64,000 nucleotides of DNA, from positions 9,113 to 73,112 of the forward strand of contig HG000345.1 in assembly GCA_000436975.1 (NCBI GenBank), read 5' to 3'. Below are positions 8,285 to 15,549 of the stretch, piece by piece; within the stretch, counting starts at the first letter, position 1, and the number at the start of each line of letters is the position of its first letter. The notes below the pieces were generated by a model, which was not told the origin of the DNA, did not search any database, and saw only the letters and a program-made list of their open reading frames with translations. Made by a program: the position numbers and the translations under genes. Origin of the DNA: Clostridium sp. CAG:1000. Its GTDB lineage: Bacteria > Bacillota_I > Bacilli_A > RF39 > UBA660.

Positions 8285-8315
8285 TAAAAAAGAAATCTTT
8301 ATAAGAGATTTCTTT
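8285..8315 (-). terminator. Intrinsic terminator after the late promoter / before the ornate RNA
   Basis: On the minus strand a 9-bp stem (AAGAAATCT/AGATTTCTT, 7-base loop) is followed by six T. It would stop transcripts coming from the ArpU-like gene and from the late promoter about 60 bp upstream. Confidence 0.7.
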
Positions 8316-8374
8316 CAGTTTTGACATAGATCTAAAACTTAAGAATTAATATTACCTCACGTATAATAATTCCA

Positions 8375-8456
8375 TGATACCATTATACCAAAAATTTTGT
8401 GACATTTCGTGACATCTTTATTTTTTGGTTCATAAAAATGTGACATTTCGTGACAT
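8375..8456 (-). promoter_or_regulatory. Activator-dependent late promoter with two 17-bp repeats
   Basis: Two identical copies of GTGACATTTCGTGACAT lie at 8399-8415 and 8440-8456, 41 bp apart (about four helical turns). Each holds two direct ATGTCAC half-sites when read on the minus strand. A TATAAT -10 box lies at 8382-8387 (minus), 11 bp past the nearer repeat, and no -35 hexamer is present where the repeat sits. This is the layout of an activator-driven promoter; the ArpU-like gene ends on the distal repeat and is the likely activator. Confidence 0.7.
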
Positions 8457-8854
8457 TACAAATCTTTTTCATATAGTCTATGGCATTGTCTAGAACTATA
8501 ATGAGTTAATTTTGATATTTCATCCCACTTTTTCTTTTCAACATCTCTATAGTATCTCACTAGTTCACTTCCCCCATACTTAGAAATTCTTTTCATTTCT
8601 TTAATGATATAGTTTTCATAAGCATTAATACTTTCTTGCAATGAATATATTTCACTGTCAAGCTCTTCATCTTTTATAATATAATGTGCGAATTTATCAA
8701 ATATTGCTTTGCCATCATTTTTACCAGTAATAATATCTTTCATAATTGGACTCCCTGGTTGAGATTTTATAAAATTAATTTTCTTTTTTTGCAAATACAA
8801 TTCTAATGTATCTTGCAATTTATCAATTTCATTTTTGGCTTTTAATATATTCAT
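8456..8854 (-). CDS. ArpU/DUF1492-like late transcription regulator
   Basis: 132 residues. The N-terminal two-thirds is helical ('EIDKLQDTLELYLQKKKINF'). The C-terminus carries a sigma-region-4-like helix-turn-helix, 'WDEISKLTHYSSRQCHRLYEKDL', characteristic of ArpU/DUF1492 phage regulators that turn on late genes in Bacillota phages. The last gene of the early/middle block, its stop codon touches the distal 17-bp repeat of the presumed late promoter. The start overlaps the RNA ligase stop (TAATG). Function as late activator is inferred from family and context. Confidence 0.75.
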   Translation of the reverse strand: MNILKAKNEIDKLQDTLELYLQKKKINFIKSQPGSPIMKDIITGKNDGKAIFDKFAHYIIKDEELDSEIYSLQESINAYENYIIKEMKRISKYGGSELVRYYRDVEKKKWDEISKLTHYSSRQCHRLYEKDL

Positions 8855-9477
8855 TACTCACCTCTATCAAAATGCTCTTCGAGTTTACCATTCTTCATTC
8901 TGACATATTTTGAAATAATATTCTTATAATTTATTACAAATCCTTCAACATCCCTTTTAACTTTATTAGTGTATTTCTCATAAACACTATCTAAATGTTC
9001 TTTTGTAGGTAGAATATTAAGCACTGTAACTTCTGGAACTATACCTATAAATTTTGGTATTTCTTGATTTAAAAATGGATATTTAAATAGTTCATGATCA
9101 TAAATTAGGTTATATAAGTTATATTCATCATCAATATTTGCTTTTGCGAACATGTACCATCTTTTGTCAAACTCGCTTACATCATACTTTAATTTGCCCA
9201 TACCAAGCCATTCTCCACATATTGCTGAATCATTAATTAATTGTTCTTGTAAATAATCTTTATTATCTAACAACCACTGATATAATCCTTTATATAATTT
9301 ATCTTTTACTTCTTTTAACTCATTGATATTAATAATTGTTTTTCTTTGAGCAAAATACAACTCATCATTTTTCTTAAAGAATACTAAATTACTTCCATCT
9401 AGTTTTTCAGTTACATATACCTTATCTCCTAAGCAACTAACTCTTTTAGTTTTTGGATATATTTCTTTCTTTATCAT
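8854..9477 (-). CDS. Phage RNA ligase (Rnl2-like nucleotidyltransferase)
   Basis: 207 residues with the ordered motifs of the covalent nucleotidyltransferase superfamily: motif I TEKLDGSN with the adenylated Lys at about residue 25, motif IIIa-like 'GEWLGMGKL', motif IV 'EGFVIN' and motif V 'KYVRMKNGK'. The small size and 'EGFVI' block fit RNA ligase rather than DNA ligase. Such enzymes seal nicks in structured RNA or tRNA, for example after host anticodon nuclease attack. A strong AAAGGA site precedes ATG 9477. It lies just before the late regulator and the tRNA-like/ornate RNA, which may be its substrate (inference). Confidence 0.85.
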   Translation of the reverse strand: MIKKEIYPKTKRVSCLGDKVYVTEKLDGSNLVFFKKNDELYFAQRKTIININELKEVKDKLYKGLYQWLLDNKDYLQEQLINDSAICGEWLGMGKLKYDVSEFDKRWYMFAKANIDDEYNLYNLIYDHELFKYPFLNQEIPKFIGIVPEVTVLNILPTKEHLDSVYEKYTNKVKRDVEGFVINYKNIISKYVRMKNGKLEEHFDRGE

Positions 9478-9646
9478 AACTTTTCCTTTCTAATTCTTCT
9501 TCTAACTTTTTAATCTTACATTTAATCTTAAGCTTTTCCTTAAACAAATCAGTTCTTCTATCAGATACTGCTATTAGTCTATTTATTTCTTTTAAATTTT
9601 GTTTATGTTTTACCAATTCCCTCCTGATATCATATAAACTTCTCAT
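9446..9646 (-). CDS. Hypothetical small coiled-coil phage protein
   Basis: 66 residues from ATG 9646 with AAAGGAGTG upstream. Basic and helical: 'LVKHKQNLKEINRLIAV' then 'KIKCKIKKLEEELERK'. It overlaps the RNA ligase gene by 32 bp. No family recognised. Confidence 0.6.
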   Translation of the reverse strand: MRSLYDIRRELVKHKQNLKEINRLIAVSDRRTDLFKEKLKIKCKIKKLEEELERKSYDKERNISKN

Positions 9647-9684
9647 TTCACTCCTTTAAGTTCTAATTTCATTATTTACCCCCC

Positions 9685-9921
9685 TTAATTTTCAATTCTG
9701 TAAGTATTTTCAACAGTTATTAAATATCTAGGAATATGGTCTATTGTTTGCTGTTCACTAAATATCCTAATACTCTTCATCAACTCTGTTATATAATTAT
9801 CCTTTTTAGACAACAATTCTCTATTGAACTCATTAACTTTTTCTCTAATCATTTTTTCAATTTCATCATTAGCAATTTGTTCTATTTGTTTTTTCATAAT
9901 TGTTTCAAAATTTATATTCAT
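9685..9921 (-). CDS. Hypothetical helical phage protein, 78 aa
   Basis: Starts at ATG 9921 with AGGAGATG upstream. Amphipathic helices dominate the first 50 residues ('KKQIEQIANDEIEKMIREKV'); the tail is 'HIPRYLITVENTYRIEN'. No family recognised. Part of the closely packed middle gene block. Confidence 0.6.
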   Translation of the reverse strand: MNINFETIMKKQIEQIANDEIEKMIREKVNEFNRELLSKKDNYITELMKSIRIFSEQQTIDHIPRYLITVENTYRIEN

Positions 9922-9927
9922 TATTTA

Positions 9928-10137
9928 TCATCTCCTATTATTTTTTTTTGATAATTGTATATAAGCATTATGTAAATCAAAATACCTACGTACTATTTCT
10001 TCTTTTTCCATACTTAATAGTGCTTTATATTTACTTCTTTCACCTGTACAAAATGTAACAGTTTGTCCTGTAAGTAATCGATATTTACTTTCATATTCAA
10101 GTAATTTCTTATATCTTTTATTTGATAGTATTTTCAT
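9928..10137 (-). CDS. Hypothetical phage protein, MKILSNK paralog 1
   Basis: 69 residues. The stop of the upstream gene overlaps this start (ATGA). The first 21 bases, encoding MKILSNK, are identical to those of the gene at 11723-11956, and the next residues also align (Y..L). A central 'VTFCTGERSKY' is followed by a helical, basic C-terminus. Function unknown; the shared N-terminus suggests duplication or exchange of the 5' end. Confidence 0.6.
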   Translation of the reverse strand: MKILSNKRYKKLLEYESKYRLLTGQTVTFCTGERSKYKALLSMEKEEIVRRYFDLHNAYIQLSKKNNRR

Positions 10138-10589
10138 TCTGATACTCCTATTATACTTTTGTATTTTTGTAAAATTTCCTCGATAGTATCATAACTACCC
10201 TCTTCGTATATATCTTTGTTATCGAATAATTTTAAATAATCTTCTAAATACTTTATAAACTCTTTTTGTTGAGATAGACATTCATTTAATTCTCTTTCAT
10301 ACCTATCTCTTTTAGATGTTCTATTATGTAAATCACATCTTACAAGTTCTAACTCTTCACTTATATCTTCAACTTGTCTTTTTAATTCATTTTTCTCTGC
10401 CATAGTAGTTTCATAATCTGCTGCTGCATTTAGATATTTTTGTTTTAATTCTTGATTTTCTTTTAAAAGTTCATTAAATTTTTGCTGTTTTAAAGCATTA
10501 TATTGTAGTTCTATTTGATTAAGTTCATTTTTAACAAGTTCGTCTTGTACAAGTGTTGTACTGTCTTTATGTAAATAATTTGCTTCCAT
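10134..10589 (-). CDS. Hypothetical coiled-coil phage protein, 151 aa
   Basis: From ATG 10589. Heptad-like repeats run from about residue 15 to 120 ('LKENQELKQKYLNAAADYET', 'KRQVEDISEELELVRCDLHN'). The C-terminus is acidic. No enzymatic motif seen. It lies among other small coiled-coil proteins of the middle block, a common but poorly understood class in Bacillota phages. Confidence 0.6.
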   Translation of the reverse strand: MEANYLHKDSTTLVQDELVKNELNQIELQYNALKQQKFNELLKENQELKQKYLNAAADYETTMAEKNELKRQVEDISEELELVRCDLHNRTSKRDRYERELNECLSQQKEFIKYLEDYLKLFDNKDIYEEGSYDTIEEILQKYKSIIGVSE

Positions 10590-10611
10590 TTACTCATCAC
10601 TATCTACCTTT

Positions 10612-10956
10612 CTAAGCATCAGCATAAATAATAATTGCTTCATAGTGTGGTACTTTTTTTGCCTTCTTTTGCATTTCTTTTTCATATTCTGCATCAGTCA
10701 TATTGGAATATCTAACATCATCAGCAAAATAATCACATAAATCTTCTACATAATCATCTTCGGAAGTATAGATAGTATCGTTTATATCACTTTCATAAAT
10801 AACACCTTTTTCTACTCTTCTAAATTTCATAAAAGTATAACTATAGTCATCGCATATATCTTCACTGCTACAAAAGAATACCAATGGTAATGTAGGATAC
10901 TCTTTTACCAATTTTAATAATTCTTTGTTTTGTTTTTCATTTGTTAATTTATTCAT
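10612..10956 (-). CDS. Hypothetical acidic phage protein
   Basis: 114 residues from ATG 10956 (AAGGAAG upstream; an in-frame GTG just before is the alternative). It has a strand-rich start 'TLPLVFFCSSEDICDDYSY' and a very acidic centre (DINDTIYTSEDDYVEDLCDYFADD). The C-terminus 'PHYEAIIIYADA' is hydrophobic. Strongly acidic phage proteins sometimes mimic DNA, but there is no direct evidence for that here. It overlaps the next gene. Confidence 0.6.
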   Translation of the reverse strand: MNKLTNEKQNKELLKLVKEYPTLPLVFFCSSEDICDDYSYTFMKFRRVEKGVIYESDINDTIYTSEDDYVEDLCDYFADDVRYSNMTDAEYEKEMQKKAKKVPHYEAIIIYADA

Positions 10957-11269
10957 CACTATAACTTCCTTGTTCTAATTCTTGCATTTTATCTAAAAGG
11001 TCATCAATTTCAAACCATAAGCCACCATTATAACATTTCTTTTTTATACCACTATGCATTTTTGCTATTTTTTTCAAGTTATTCCAATTATCTTTTAGTT
11101 GTTTGTTTTCTTGTTGTAATTGTTCTATATGATTTACTAATAATGCTCCTTGATATTTGCCTAAATCATAAATAAAAGCACCATTTTTAAAACTTGTATA
11201 TTTATCTATATCTTTTAAATCAGTTATTAAGTTATCTAGTGTTTGTTTTTCAAATTCTTCTTCATTCAT
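10949..11269 (-). CDS. Hypothetical coiled-coil phage protein, 106 aa
   Basis: From ATG 11269 with GGAGAT upstream, overlapping the end of the preceding gene. Contains 'LLVNHIEQLQQENKQLKDNW' coiled coil and a 'GGLWFEIDDLLDKM' segment. No family recognised. Confidence 0.6.
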   Translation of the reverse strand: MNEEEFEKQTLDNLITDLKDIDKYTSFKNGAFIYDLGKYQGALLVNHIEQLQQENKQLKDNWNNLKKIAKMHSGIKKKCYNGGLWFEIDDLLDKMQELEQGSYSDE

Positions 11270-11720
11270 TTTCTTTATCTCCTAATATTTTCATTATTTT
11301 TTCTAATTCGTTTGTATCTGCCATTGTATAACATTTATATCCTACTTCTTTTGATATTTTTTCATTTACACAATGCTTATTTATATAATCTCTTACTTTT
11401 CTTTTTTCTTCTTTTTGTTTTTTATTTTCTTGTTGTGATTTACACAATAACTCGCTTAATTTTGAATTTTCCTCTAATTCATCAATATATTTATTAATCG
11501 CTTCTTTTTGCTTTTTTATAACAATTGCTCTACCTTTTTTAAAATCATTATCAGTTAATTCAAACCAACTATTATCTTCTCGCCAGCAACTATAATAATT
11601 TTTAAATTTTCCAAAGCCTAATCTATCTTCATAATTAATAAATCTAACTTTTGCAATAACATTATTTCCTACTGCCGAGTTTCTAATTGTTTTAATATAA
11701 TCTCCTACTTTAGGTTTCAT
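11262..11720 (-). CDS. Hypothetical phage protein with SH3-like N-terminus and coiled coil
   Basis: 152 residues from ATG 11720 (AAAGGA). The N-terminal 60 residues ('KVGDYIKTIRNSAVGNNVIAK', 'RLGFGKFKNYYSCWREDNSW') look like a small beta barrel. A Lys/Glu coiled coil follows and then a short C-terminal domain. No enzyme motif. Function unknown. Confidence 0.6.
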   Translation of the reverse strand: MKPKVGDYIKTIRNSAVGNNVIAKVRFINYEDRLGFGKFKNYYSCWREDNSWFELTDNDFKKGRAIVIKKQKEAINKYIDELEENSKLSELLCKSQQENKKQKEEKRKVRDYINKHCVNEKISKEVGYKCYTMADTNELEKIMKILGDKENE

Positions 11721-11722
11721 AA

Positions 11723-11956
11723 TTATTTTCCTTTCTCAATAAATCTAATTATTTCCTTAAGTTTTGCAATAATAGTATCTTTTTTAATATCAGAAGTTAG
11801 GACTATGTCAACTAACTTACTATGTATTGAGTCTATTTTTAGTTCATAGTCCTTATTTTCAACCATTAATACTTTTACATCTTGATCGTAAGTATCTTGT
11901 AAGCACTTTATTTCATTTGTTAAATCAGAATATTGTTTATTTGATAGTATTTTCAT
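11723..11956 (-). CDS. Hypothetical phage protein, MKILSNK paralog 2
   Basis: 77 residues, helical. It shares its first 21 bases exactly with the gene at 9928-10137. A longer spacing of about 12 bp separates AAAGGA from the ATG, and the gene overlaps the 3' end of its upstream neighbour. The body ('LKIDSIHSKLVDIVLTSDIK') is not obviously related to the other paralog beyond the first ~12 residues. Confidence 0.6.
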   Translation of the reverse strand: MKILSNKQYSDLTNEIKCLQDTYDQDVKVLMVENKDYELKIDSIHSKLVDIVLTSDIKKDTIIAKLKEIIRFIEKGK

Positions 11957-12230
11957 CTATAAAATAAATCCTTTCTATTTTGTATCTTTTAGTTCTTATT
12001 TTTCCTTTTGAGATATAAGAATCAATTGTCTTTTTGTTAGAACTGAAAAATTTAGCACAGTTCTTTGAATTTGAAAATATAGCTATCAATTTTTCATTGT
12101 CTAACACATCATAAACTGCTATTACACTTTTTCTTTTCATCTCGTCCGGATCACTATTGCATATAGCACGTAATAAATCTAAATATGGTTCATAGATTTT
12201 CTTTGACATATTTAATTGCTCTGCTTTCAT
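11937..12230 (-). CDS. NUMOD1-like DNA-binding phage protein
   Basis: Up to 97 residues. The C-terminal half, 'IAIFSNSKNCAKFFSSNKKT' followed by 'IDSYISKGKIRTKRYKIERI', resembles the NUMOD1 helix-turn-helix module of homing endonucleases and related phage proteins, in which a name-like 'vAxfl..s...I..yi..gk...gy.i' pattern recurs. No nuclease domain is attached. The start is uncertain: ATG 12230 or ATG 12209; neither has a strong ribosome binding site. It overlaps the upstream coiled-coil gene. Confidence 0.6.
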   Translation of the reverse strand: MKAEQLNMSKKIYEPYLDLLRAICNSDPDEMKRKSVIAVYDVLDNEKLIAIFSNSKNCAKFFSSNKKTIDSYISKGKIRTKRYKIERIYFIDENTIK

Positions 12231-12630
12231 TAGCACTACTTCTGATACTAGTTTTAATAGTATTTGGAGTTCTTCCTGGACTTAACTTTTTGAGAATATA
12301 TCTTTTACTTAAAAGTATATCTTTCTCTTTTATTTGACCTGTAAGTACTTTAACTTGATTTCTTAATTTATTAATTTCTTTAGTAAGTCCACCTTTTGAA
12401 GTATTAGCGCTTTTTAATTTAGTTTCTAACTCTTCTTTTTCTTTTAATATTTTTTCTTTATCCGAAAGTTGATTATTCAAAATGTTGATTTCTTTTAACT
12501 GCTCTATGTATTTGCTATTCAAACTACTCATAGCTTGTTTATGCTCAGCTTTGTAATTTTCAAACTCTTTTTTTAATTTATTTTTTTCTTCCAAAACCCC
12601 ATAAAAATCTTTTTTGTAAAAAATTTTCAT
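12190..12630 (-). CDS. Coiled-coil phage protein with conserved C-terminal basic motif
   Basis: 146 residues from ATG 12630 (AAAGGA). A long coiled coil spans roughly residues 10-75. It is followed by 'GGLTKEINKLRNQVKVLTGQ' and a basic tail 'RYILKKLSPGRTPNTIKTSI'. The tail pattern 'SPG.TPNTIK' is a memorable feature of a family of uncharacterised Bacillota phage proteins. Function unknown. It precedes the NUMOD-like gene. Confidence 0.6.
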   Translation of the reverse strand: MKIFYKKDFYGVLEEKNKLKKEFENYKAEHKQAMSSLNSKYIEQLKEINILNNQLSDKEKILKEKEELETKLKSANTSKGGLTKEINKLRNQVKVLTGQIKEKDILLSKRYILKKLSPGRTPNTIKTSIRSSANESRAIKYVKENL

Positions 12631-12656
12631 AGTTTTAATTCCTTTCTTTCTTTAGC

Positions 12657-13091
12657 CTAGAAGGGCAAATCATCATCATTGAGATGTATTCCCTCGTTGC
12701 TATATTCAGTTTTGTAATTTTGTGGTACTTCGTTTAAAACAGAATTATCTGAATTACTAGTTTCGGTTGTTTCCTTTTTACTATCACCAGTAAATTCAGC
12801 ATTATCTACAACTACTTCGCTTACAAATCTTTTATTTCCATCTTTGTCATCATAATTTCTAGTTTGTATTCTTCCAGAAACAGCAATCATTTGACCTTTT
12901 AAAAAGTATTTATTGATAAATTCTCCTGTTCCATGAAATGCTATGCAATTTATAAAATCTGCATCGTATTGACCATCTTTATTTTTGAAATTTCTGTTAA
13001 CAGCAATATTAAAATTTGTAACTGTAGTTTCATTTATTTTTTTTAATTCCGGATTTTTTGTTAATCTTCCGACTAAAATCACTTTATTCAT
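12657..13091 (-). CDS. ssb: Single-stranded DNA-binding protein (phage)
   Basis: 144 residues with an N-terminal OB fold beginning 'MNKVILVGRLTKNPEL' and continuing 'FNIAVNRNFKNKDGQYDADF' and 'VSGRIQTRNY'. A flexible, Ser/Asn-rich linker follows. The acidic C-terminal tip DDDLPF is the standard docking peptide for replication and repair partners. It works with the ERF-type annealing protein and replication genes of the same operon. Overlaps the wHTH gene upstream by 4 bp. Confidence 0.93.
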   Translation of the reverse strand: MNKVILVGRLTKNPELKKINETTVTNFNIAVNRNFKNKDGQYDADFINCIAFHGTGEFINKYFLKGQMIAVSGRIQTRNYDDKDGNKRFVSEVVVDNAEFTGDSKKETTETSNSDNSVLNEVPQNYKTEYSNEGIHLNDDDLPF

Positions 13092-13525
13092 AATCTTTTA
13101 TTTAGTTCCTTTCTTAAAGATTCATTTTCTTTTTTTAATTCTTTTATTCTAGTTCTTGTAAATGCTTCAATATTCTTTAGGTTTTCATATGCACTAGATA
13201 GTTCTTCATATTTTTGTTTATAATCAAGAGATTTCTTTTTAAATACCGCTACAGTCTTACCTGTATATTCACAAGTTTTTTTACCACACACTTCAATTAA
13301 ATCTAAATTCATTAGTTCATTTATTCTAGGTGCTGAATTGTTTCTTTCATCGTTCGTTGTATAGCCTTTTTCATACATTTTAACGGCTATTTCTTTTGCA
13401 GTGAGTTTTTCATTACCAAGCACTTCTAAAACTTGTTCTTGCCTTTGCTTTGTGTCTATTTGATTGTAAGAATCAATTTTAGTTTCTAAACAAGTCGGTT
13501 CTAATATATAATTTCTAGTTTCCAT
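13088..13525 (-). CDS. Phage protein with winged-helix N-terminus and coiled-coil C-terminus
   Basis: 145 residues, GGAGGA upstream of ATG 13525. Residues 30-85 ('QEQVLEVLGNEKLTAKEIAV' ... 'APRINELMNLDLIEVCGKK') read as a winged helix-turn-helix of the kind that senses or binds DNA. A coiled coil with 'KELKKENESLRKELNKRL' ends the protein. It lies between ssb and a recombination-type gene. Function as DNA-binding accessory is inference. Confidence 0.65.
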   Translation of the reverse strand: METRNYILEPTCLETKIDSYNQIDTKQRQEQVLEVLGNEKLTAKEIAVKMYEKGYTTNDERNNSAPRINELMNLDLIEVCGKKTCEYTGKTVAVFKKKSLDYKQKYEELSSAYENLKNIEAFTRTRIKELKKENESLRKELNKRL

Positions 13526-13988
13526 ATACTTCCTCCAAATTTTTAAGGTTTGCTATTTCAGCAGGTGTAAGTGTATCTATATCTAAAGTTTGAGCTTCTT
13601 GTACAATACTATCAAGCAATAATGCCATTTCTTTTGAGTCATACACTGAACTTCCATAATAAGCGATTAAATTAGTAAATCCATCGAGCTTTGATTTTGA
13701 CAAGGATTCACATATCCAACCTATTCCCTTACACGTCCACGCATTTATAAATGTACTTACTGCTTCATTTCTTATTGGAATAACTTCATATTTGCCCATT
13801 TCTTTGATGTTTTTCCTATATACTTCTTCTTTTGTAATATGAAGTTTATCAGCTATCTTTTTGCATAAAACCCAGCAGTAACCATTAGCATCTAAAGACC
13901 TTTTATTCTTATGTTCTTTTATTTCATATTCTTTATTTGGATCAAGTTGCCACAAGTATTGAGATATTTCTTGAGGACTACCTATCAT
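13515..13988 (-). CDS. Phage recombination-associated protein (NinB/Orf-like, tentative)
   Basis: 157 residues. The motif 'KRSLDANGYCWVLCKKIADKL' followed by 'KEEVYRKNIKEMG' is a recurrent signature of phage proteins encoded in recombination/replication blocks; the 'S(L)(D/E)AN...W.L...IA' pattern resembles NinB/Orf single-strand recombination mediators. A C-terminal Asp/Leu helix follows. The start overlaps the upstream stop (TAATG). The NinB link is from memory and weak. Confidence 0.5.
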   Translation of the reverse strand: MIGSPQEISQYLWQLDPNKEYEIKEHKNKRSLDANGYCWVLCKKIADKLHITKEEVYRKNIKEMGKYEVIPIRNEAVSTFINAWTCKGIGWICESLSKSKLDGFTNLIAYYGSSVYDSKEMALLLDSIVQEAQTLDIDTLTPAEIANLKNLEEVYGN

Positions 13989-14479
13989 TAGTCTTCATCT
14001 TCCTTTTTTTTATCATCCTTTTCTTGCAATTCTTCGATTTCTTTATTGAATATTTCGACTTGATTATTGTATTCTTTTAATTGTTTATCAACTTCGTCTT
14101 TCAATAATTGATAACATTTTTCTATATCTCCAAATACAATTTTACTTATAATTGAACCACTACTAAATCTAATAGTAACAGCTTCATTTAATCCAGTAAA
14201 TGTTTGCTCATAAATCGTTATTTTTGCTTCATCTTTCATATCTTTATAATTTGTTTTTATGTAGTAAGCAAATTCTGTTTCTACTTCTCCGTTTGGTGTA
14301 TTTAATTTACCCATAAAAGTTAATTTTGCATTTATTTTTATATAATTCAAGTACCAACTATCATTTGTAATTTTTCTTGCTTTCTTTAATTCTTTTCTTA
14401 AATTTTCAAAATCATTAAATTCATTTTTATCAATATCTAATTTGATATCCTCCAGTTTAAACCATTGTTTTTTTTCCAT
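13988..14479 (-). CDS. Hypothetical phage protein, 163 aa
   Basis: The start at 14479 is chosen because AGGAGGAG lies directly upstream; an earlier in-frame ATG would add 33 hydrophobic/basic residues encoded inside the upstream gene. The domain looks alpha/beta ('YLNYIKINAKLTFMGKL', 'EAKITIYEQTFTGLNEAVTI') with an acidic coiled-coil tail. No family recognised. Sits with the DUF1351 and ERF genes. Confidence 0.6.
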   Translation of the reverse strand: MEKKQWFKLEDIKLDIDKNEFNDFENLRKELKKARKITNDSWYLNYIKINAKLTFMGKLNTPNGEVETEFAYYIKTNYKDMKDEAKITIYEQTFTGLNEAVTIRFSSGSIISKIVFGDIEKCYQLLKDEVDKQLKEYNNQVEIFNKEIEELQEKDDKKKEDED

Positions 14480-14489
14480 TTTTCTCCTC

Positions 14490-14717
14490 CTAAATAAAAT
14501 CTCTATCGCTAATACCAACTTGCTCTGCAATTGATATAGGTTTATAGTTATCTTCAATATCTTTTTTATAATCTTCAAATTTTTTTTTCAAAATGTGATA
14601 ATTACTAACTAAATCTTCTAATATGCTAATAACATCATCTTCTTCTAAAGTCATAGGTTCTATTTCATAATCTACTATTTTTTCAATGCCTTTTTTTAAG
14701 CTATGATCTATATCCAT
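14490..14717 (-). CDS. Hypothetical acidic phage protein, 75 aa
   Basis: ATG 14717 directly follows the stop of the DUF1351 gene, with AAAAGGTGG upstream. Acidic and helical ('EPMTLEEDDVISILEDLV'). No family recognised. Confidence 0.6.
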   Translation of the reverse strand: MDIDHSLKKGIEKIVDYEIEPMTLEEDDVISILEDLVSNYHILKKKFEDYKKDIEDNYKPISIAEQVGISDRDFI

Positions 14718-15548
14718 TTAAGCCACCTTTTCATAACTCATACCATTAGTTTCAATGAATTTTCTTAATGCAAGTAATTGATTCTTTTTACCAGTTATCT
14801 TTAATGTAAATGTTAGAACTGGTTCTTCTTCTTTTATTTCTACTATTGTTTCAGCCATTTCTTGCATTTTTTCTTCTTTTTGTTCTTCAATTACTTTTTT
14901 AGTTTCTTCTACTTGATTTTTTAAAGCTTCTTCTCTTTGAATTAACTCGCTATTCTTTCTGATAATCATTCCTAAATCAAAATTGTTTAAATAGTCATTT
15001 TTAAGTTCAATTTCGTATTTACTGTGTAATTCACTTATTGTGATTAAATCGTTCCTTATTTTTTCTAATTTGCTTATTAAATCTTTTTCTACATCTTCAA
15101 TTTTGAAAGTTTTATTTAAGTATCTTTCATCAAATACTTTTTCAAATTTAAGAACGTCTTTTAATTCTTTTACTTCACTTTCAAAGATTACTAAAATTGC
15201 TTTCTTTTTCTCTTCTTTGTCTTTATTCTCAACTTCTTTAACTATTTCATCAATCTTGCTTGATGAATCTTTTATCATTTCAGTAATTTCTTTTACAACT
15301 GTCTTAAATTCGTCAAATGGTTTCATAAATTCTTTTTCTAACTTAATTCTTTCATCATTTAATTTCTTAGCAGTTCTGTTAAGCATAGCTTTATCTTCTT
15401 TTGCTTTATCAATAGAATTAATATCATAATTCTCAGCTTTATAATCTTCTAACTTATTTTTTATTTCTTCTTTAATTTTTAGTGCATTAGTAGTTAATTC
15501 TCCTAATGTTAAATTTTCAACTTTTAATTCTAATTTTTGCTCTTCCAT
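14718..15548 (-). CDS. DUF1351 phage protein
   Basis: 276 residues, a long helical protein rich in Lys and Glu. The sequence 'DYDINSI'-like segment, then 'KEDKAMLNRTAKKLNDERIK' and 'FMKPFDEFKTVVKEITEMIK', match the pattern of DUF1351 proteins, which accompany ERF/RecT-type annealing proteins in many Bacillota phages. The C-terminus has a 'LKITGKKNQLLALRKFIETN' domain. Start at 15548 is preferred; GAAGGAG lies upstream with a long spacer, inside the end of the ERF gene. Function unproven; recombination partner by context. Confidence 0.75.
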   Translation of the reverse strand: MEEQKLELKVENLTLGELTTNALKIKEEIKNKLEDYKAENYDINSIDKAKEDKAMLNRTAKKLNDERIKLEKEFMKPFDEFKTVVKEITEMIKDSSSKIDEIVKEVENKDKEEKKKAILVIFESEVKELKDVLKFEKVFDERYLNKTFKIEDVEKDLISKLEKIRNDLITISELHSKYEIELKNDYLNNFDLGMIIRKNSELIQREEALKNQVEETKKVIEEQKEEKMQEMAETIVEIKEEEPVLTFTLKITGKKNQLLALRKFIETNGMSYEKVA

Positions 15549-15549
15549 T

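Noticed and set aside
8399..8456. The two 17-bp repeats as a CRISPR or replication-origin iteron array
   Set aside because: Only two copies with a promoter -10 beside them; no spacers array and no initiator gene nearby. A regulatory site explains them better.
9643..9672. Nine-codon ORF (MKLELKGVK) with a strong ribosome site, overlapping the next start by ATGA
   Set aside because: Too short to separate from a chance result of two neighbouring ribosome sites; could be a leader but nothing else supports it.
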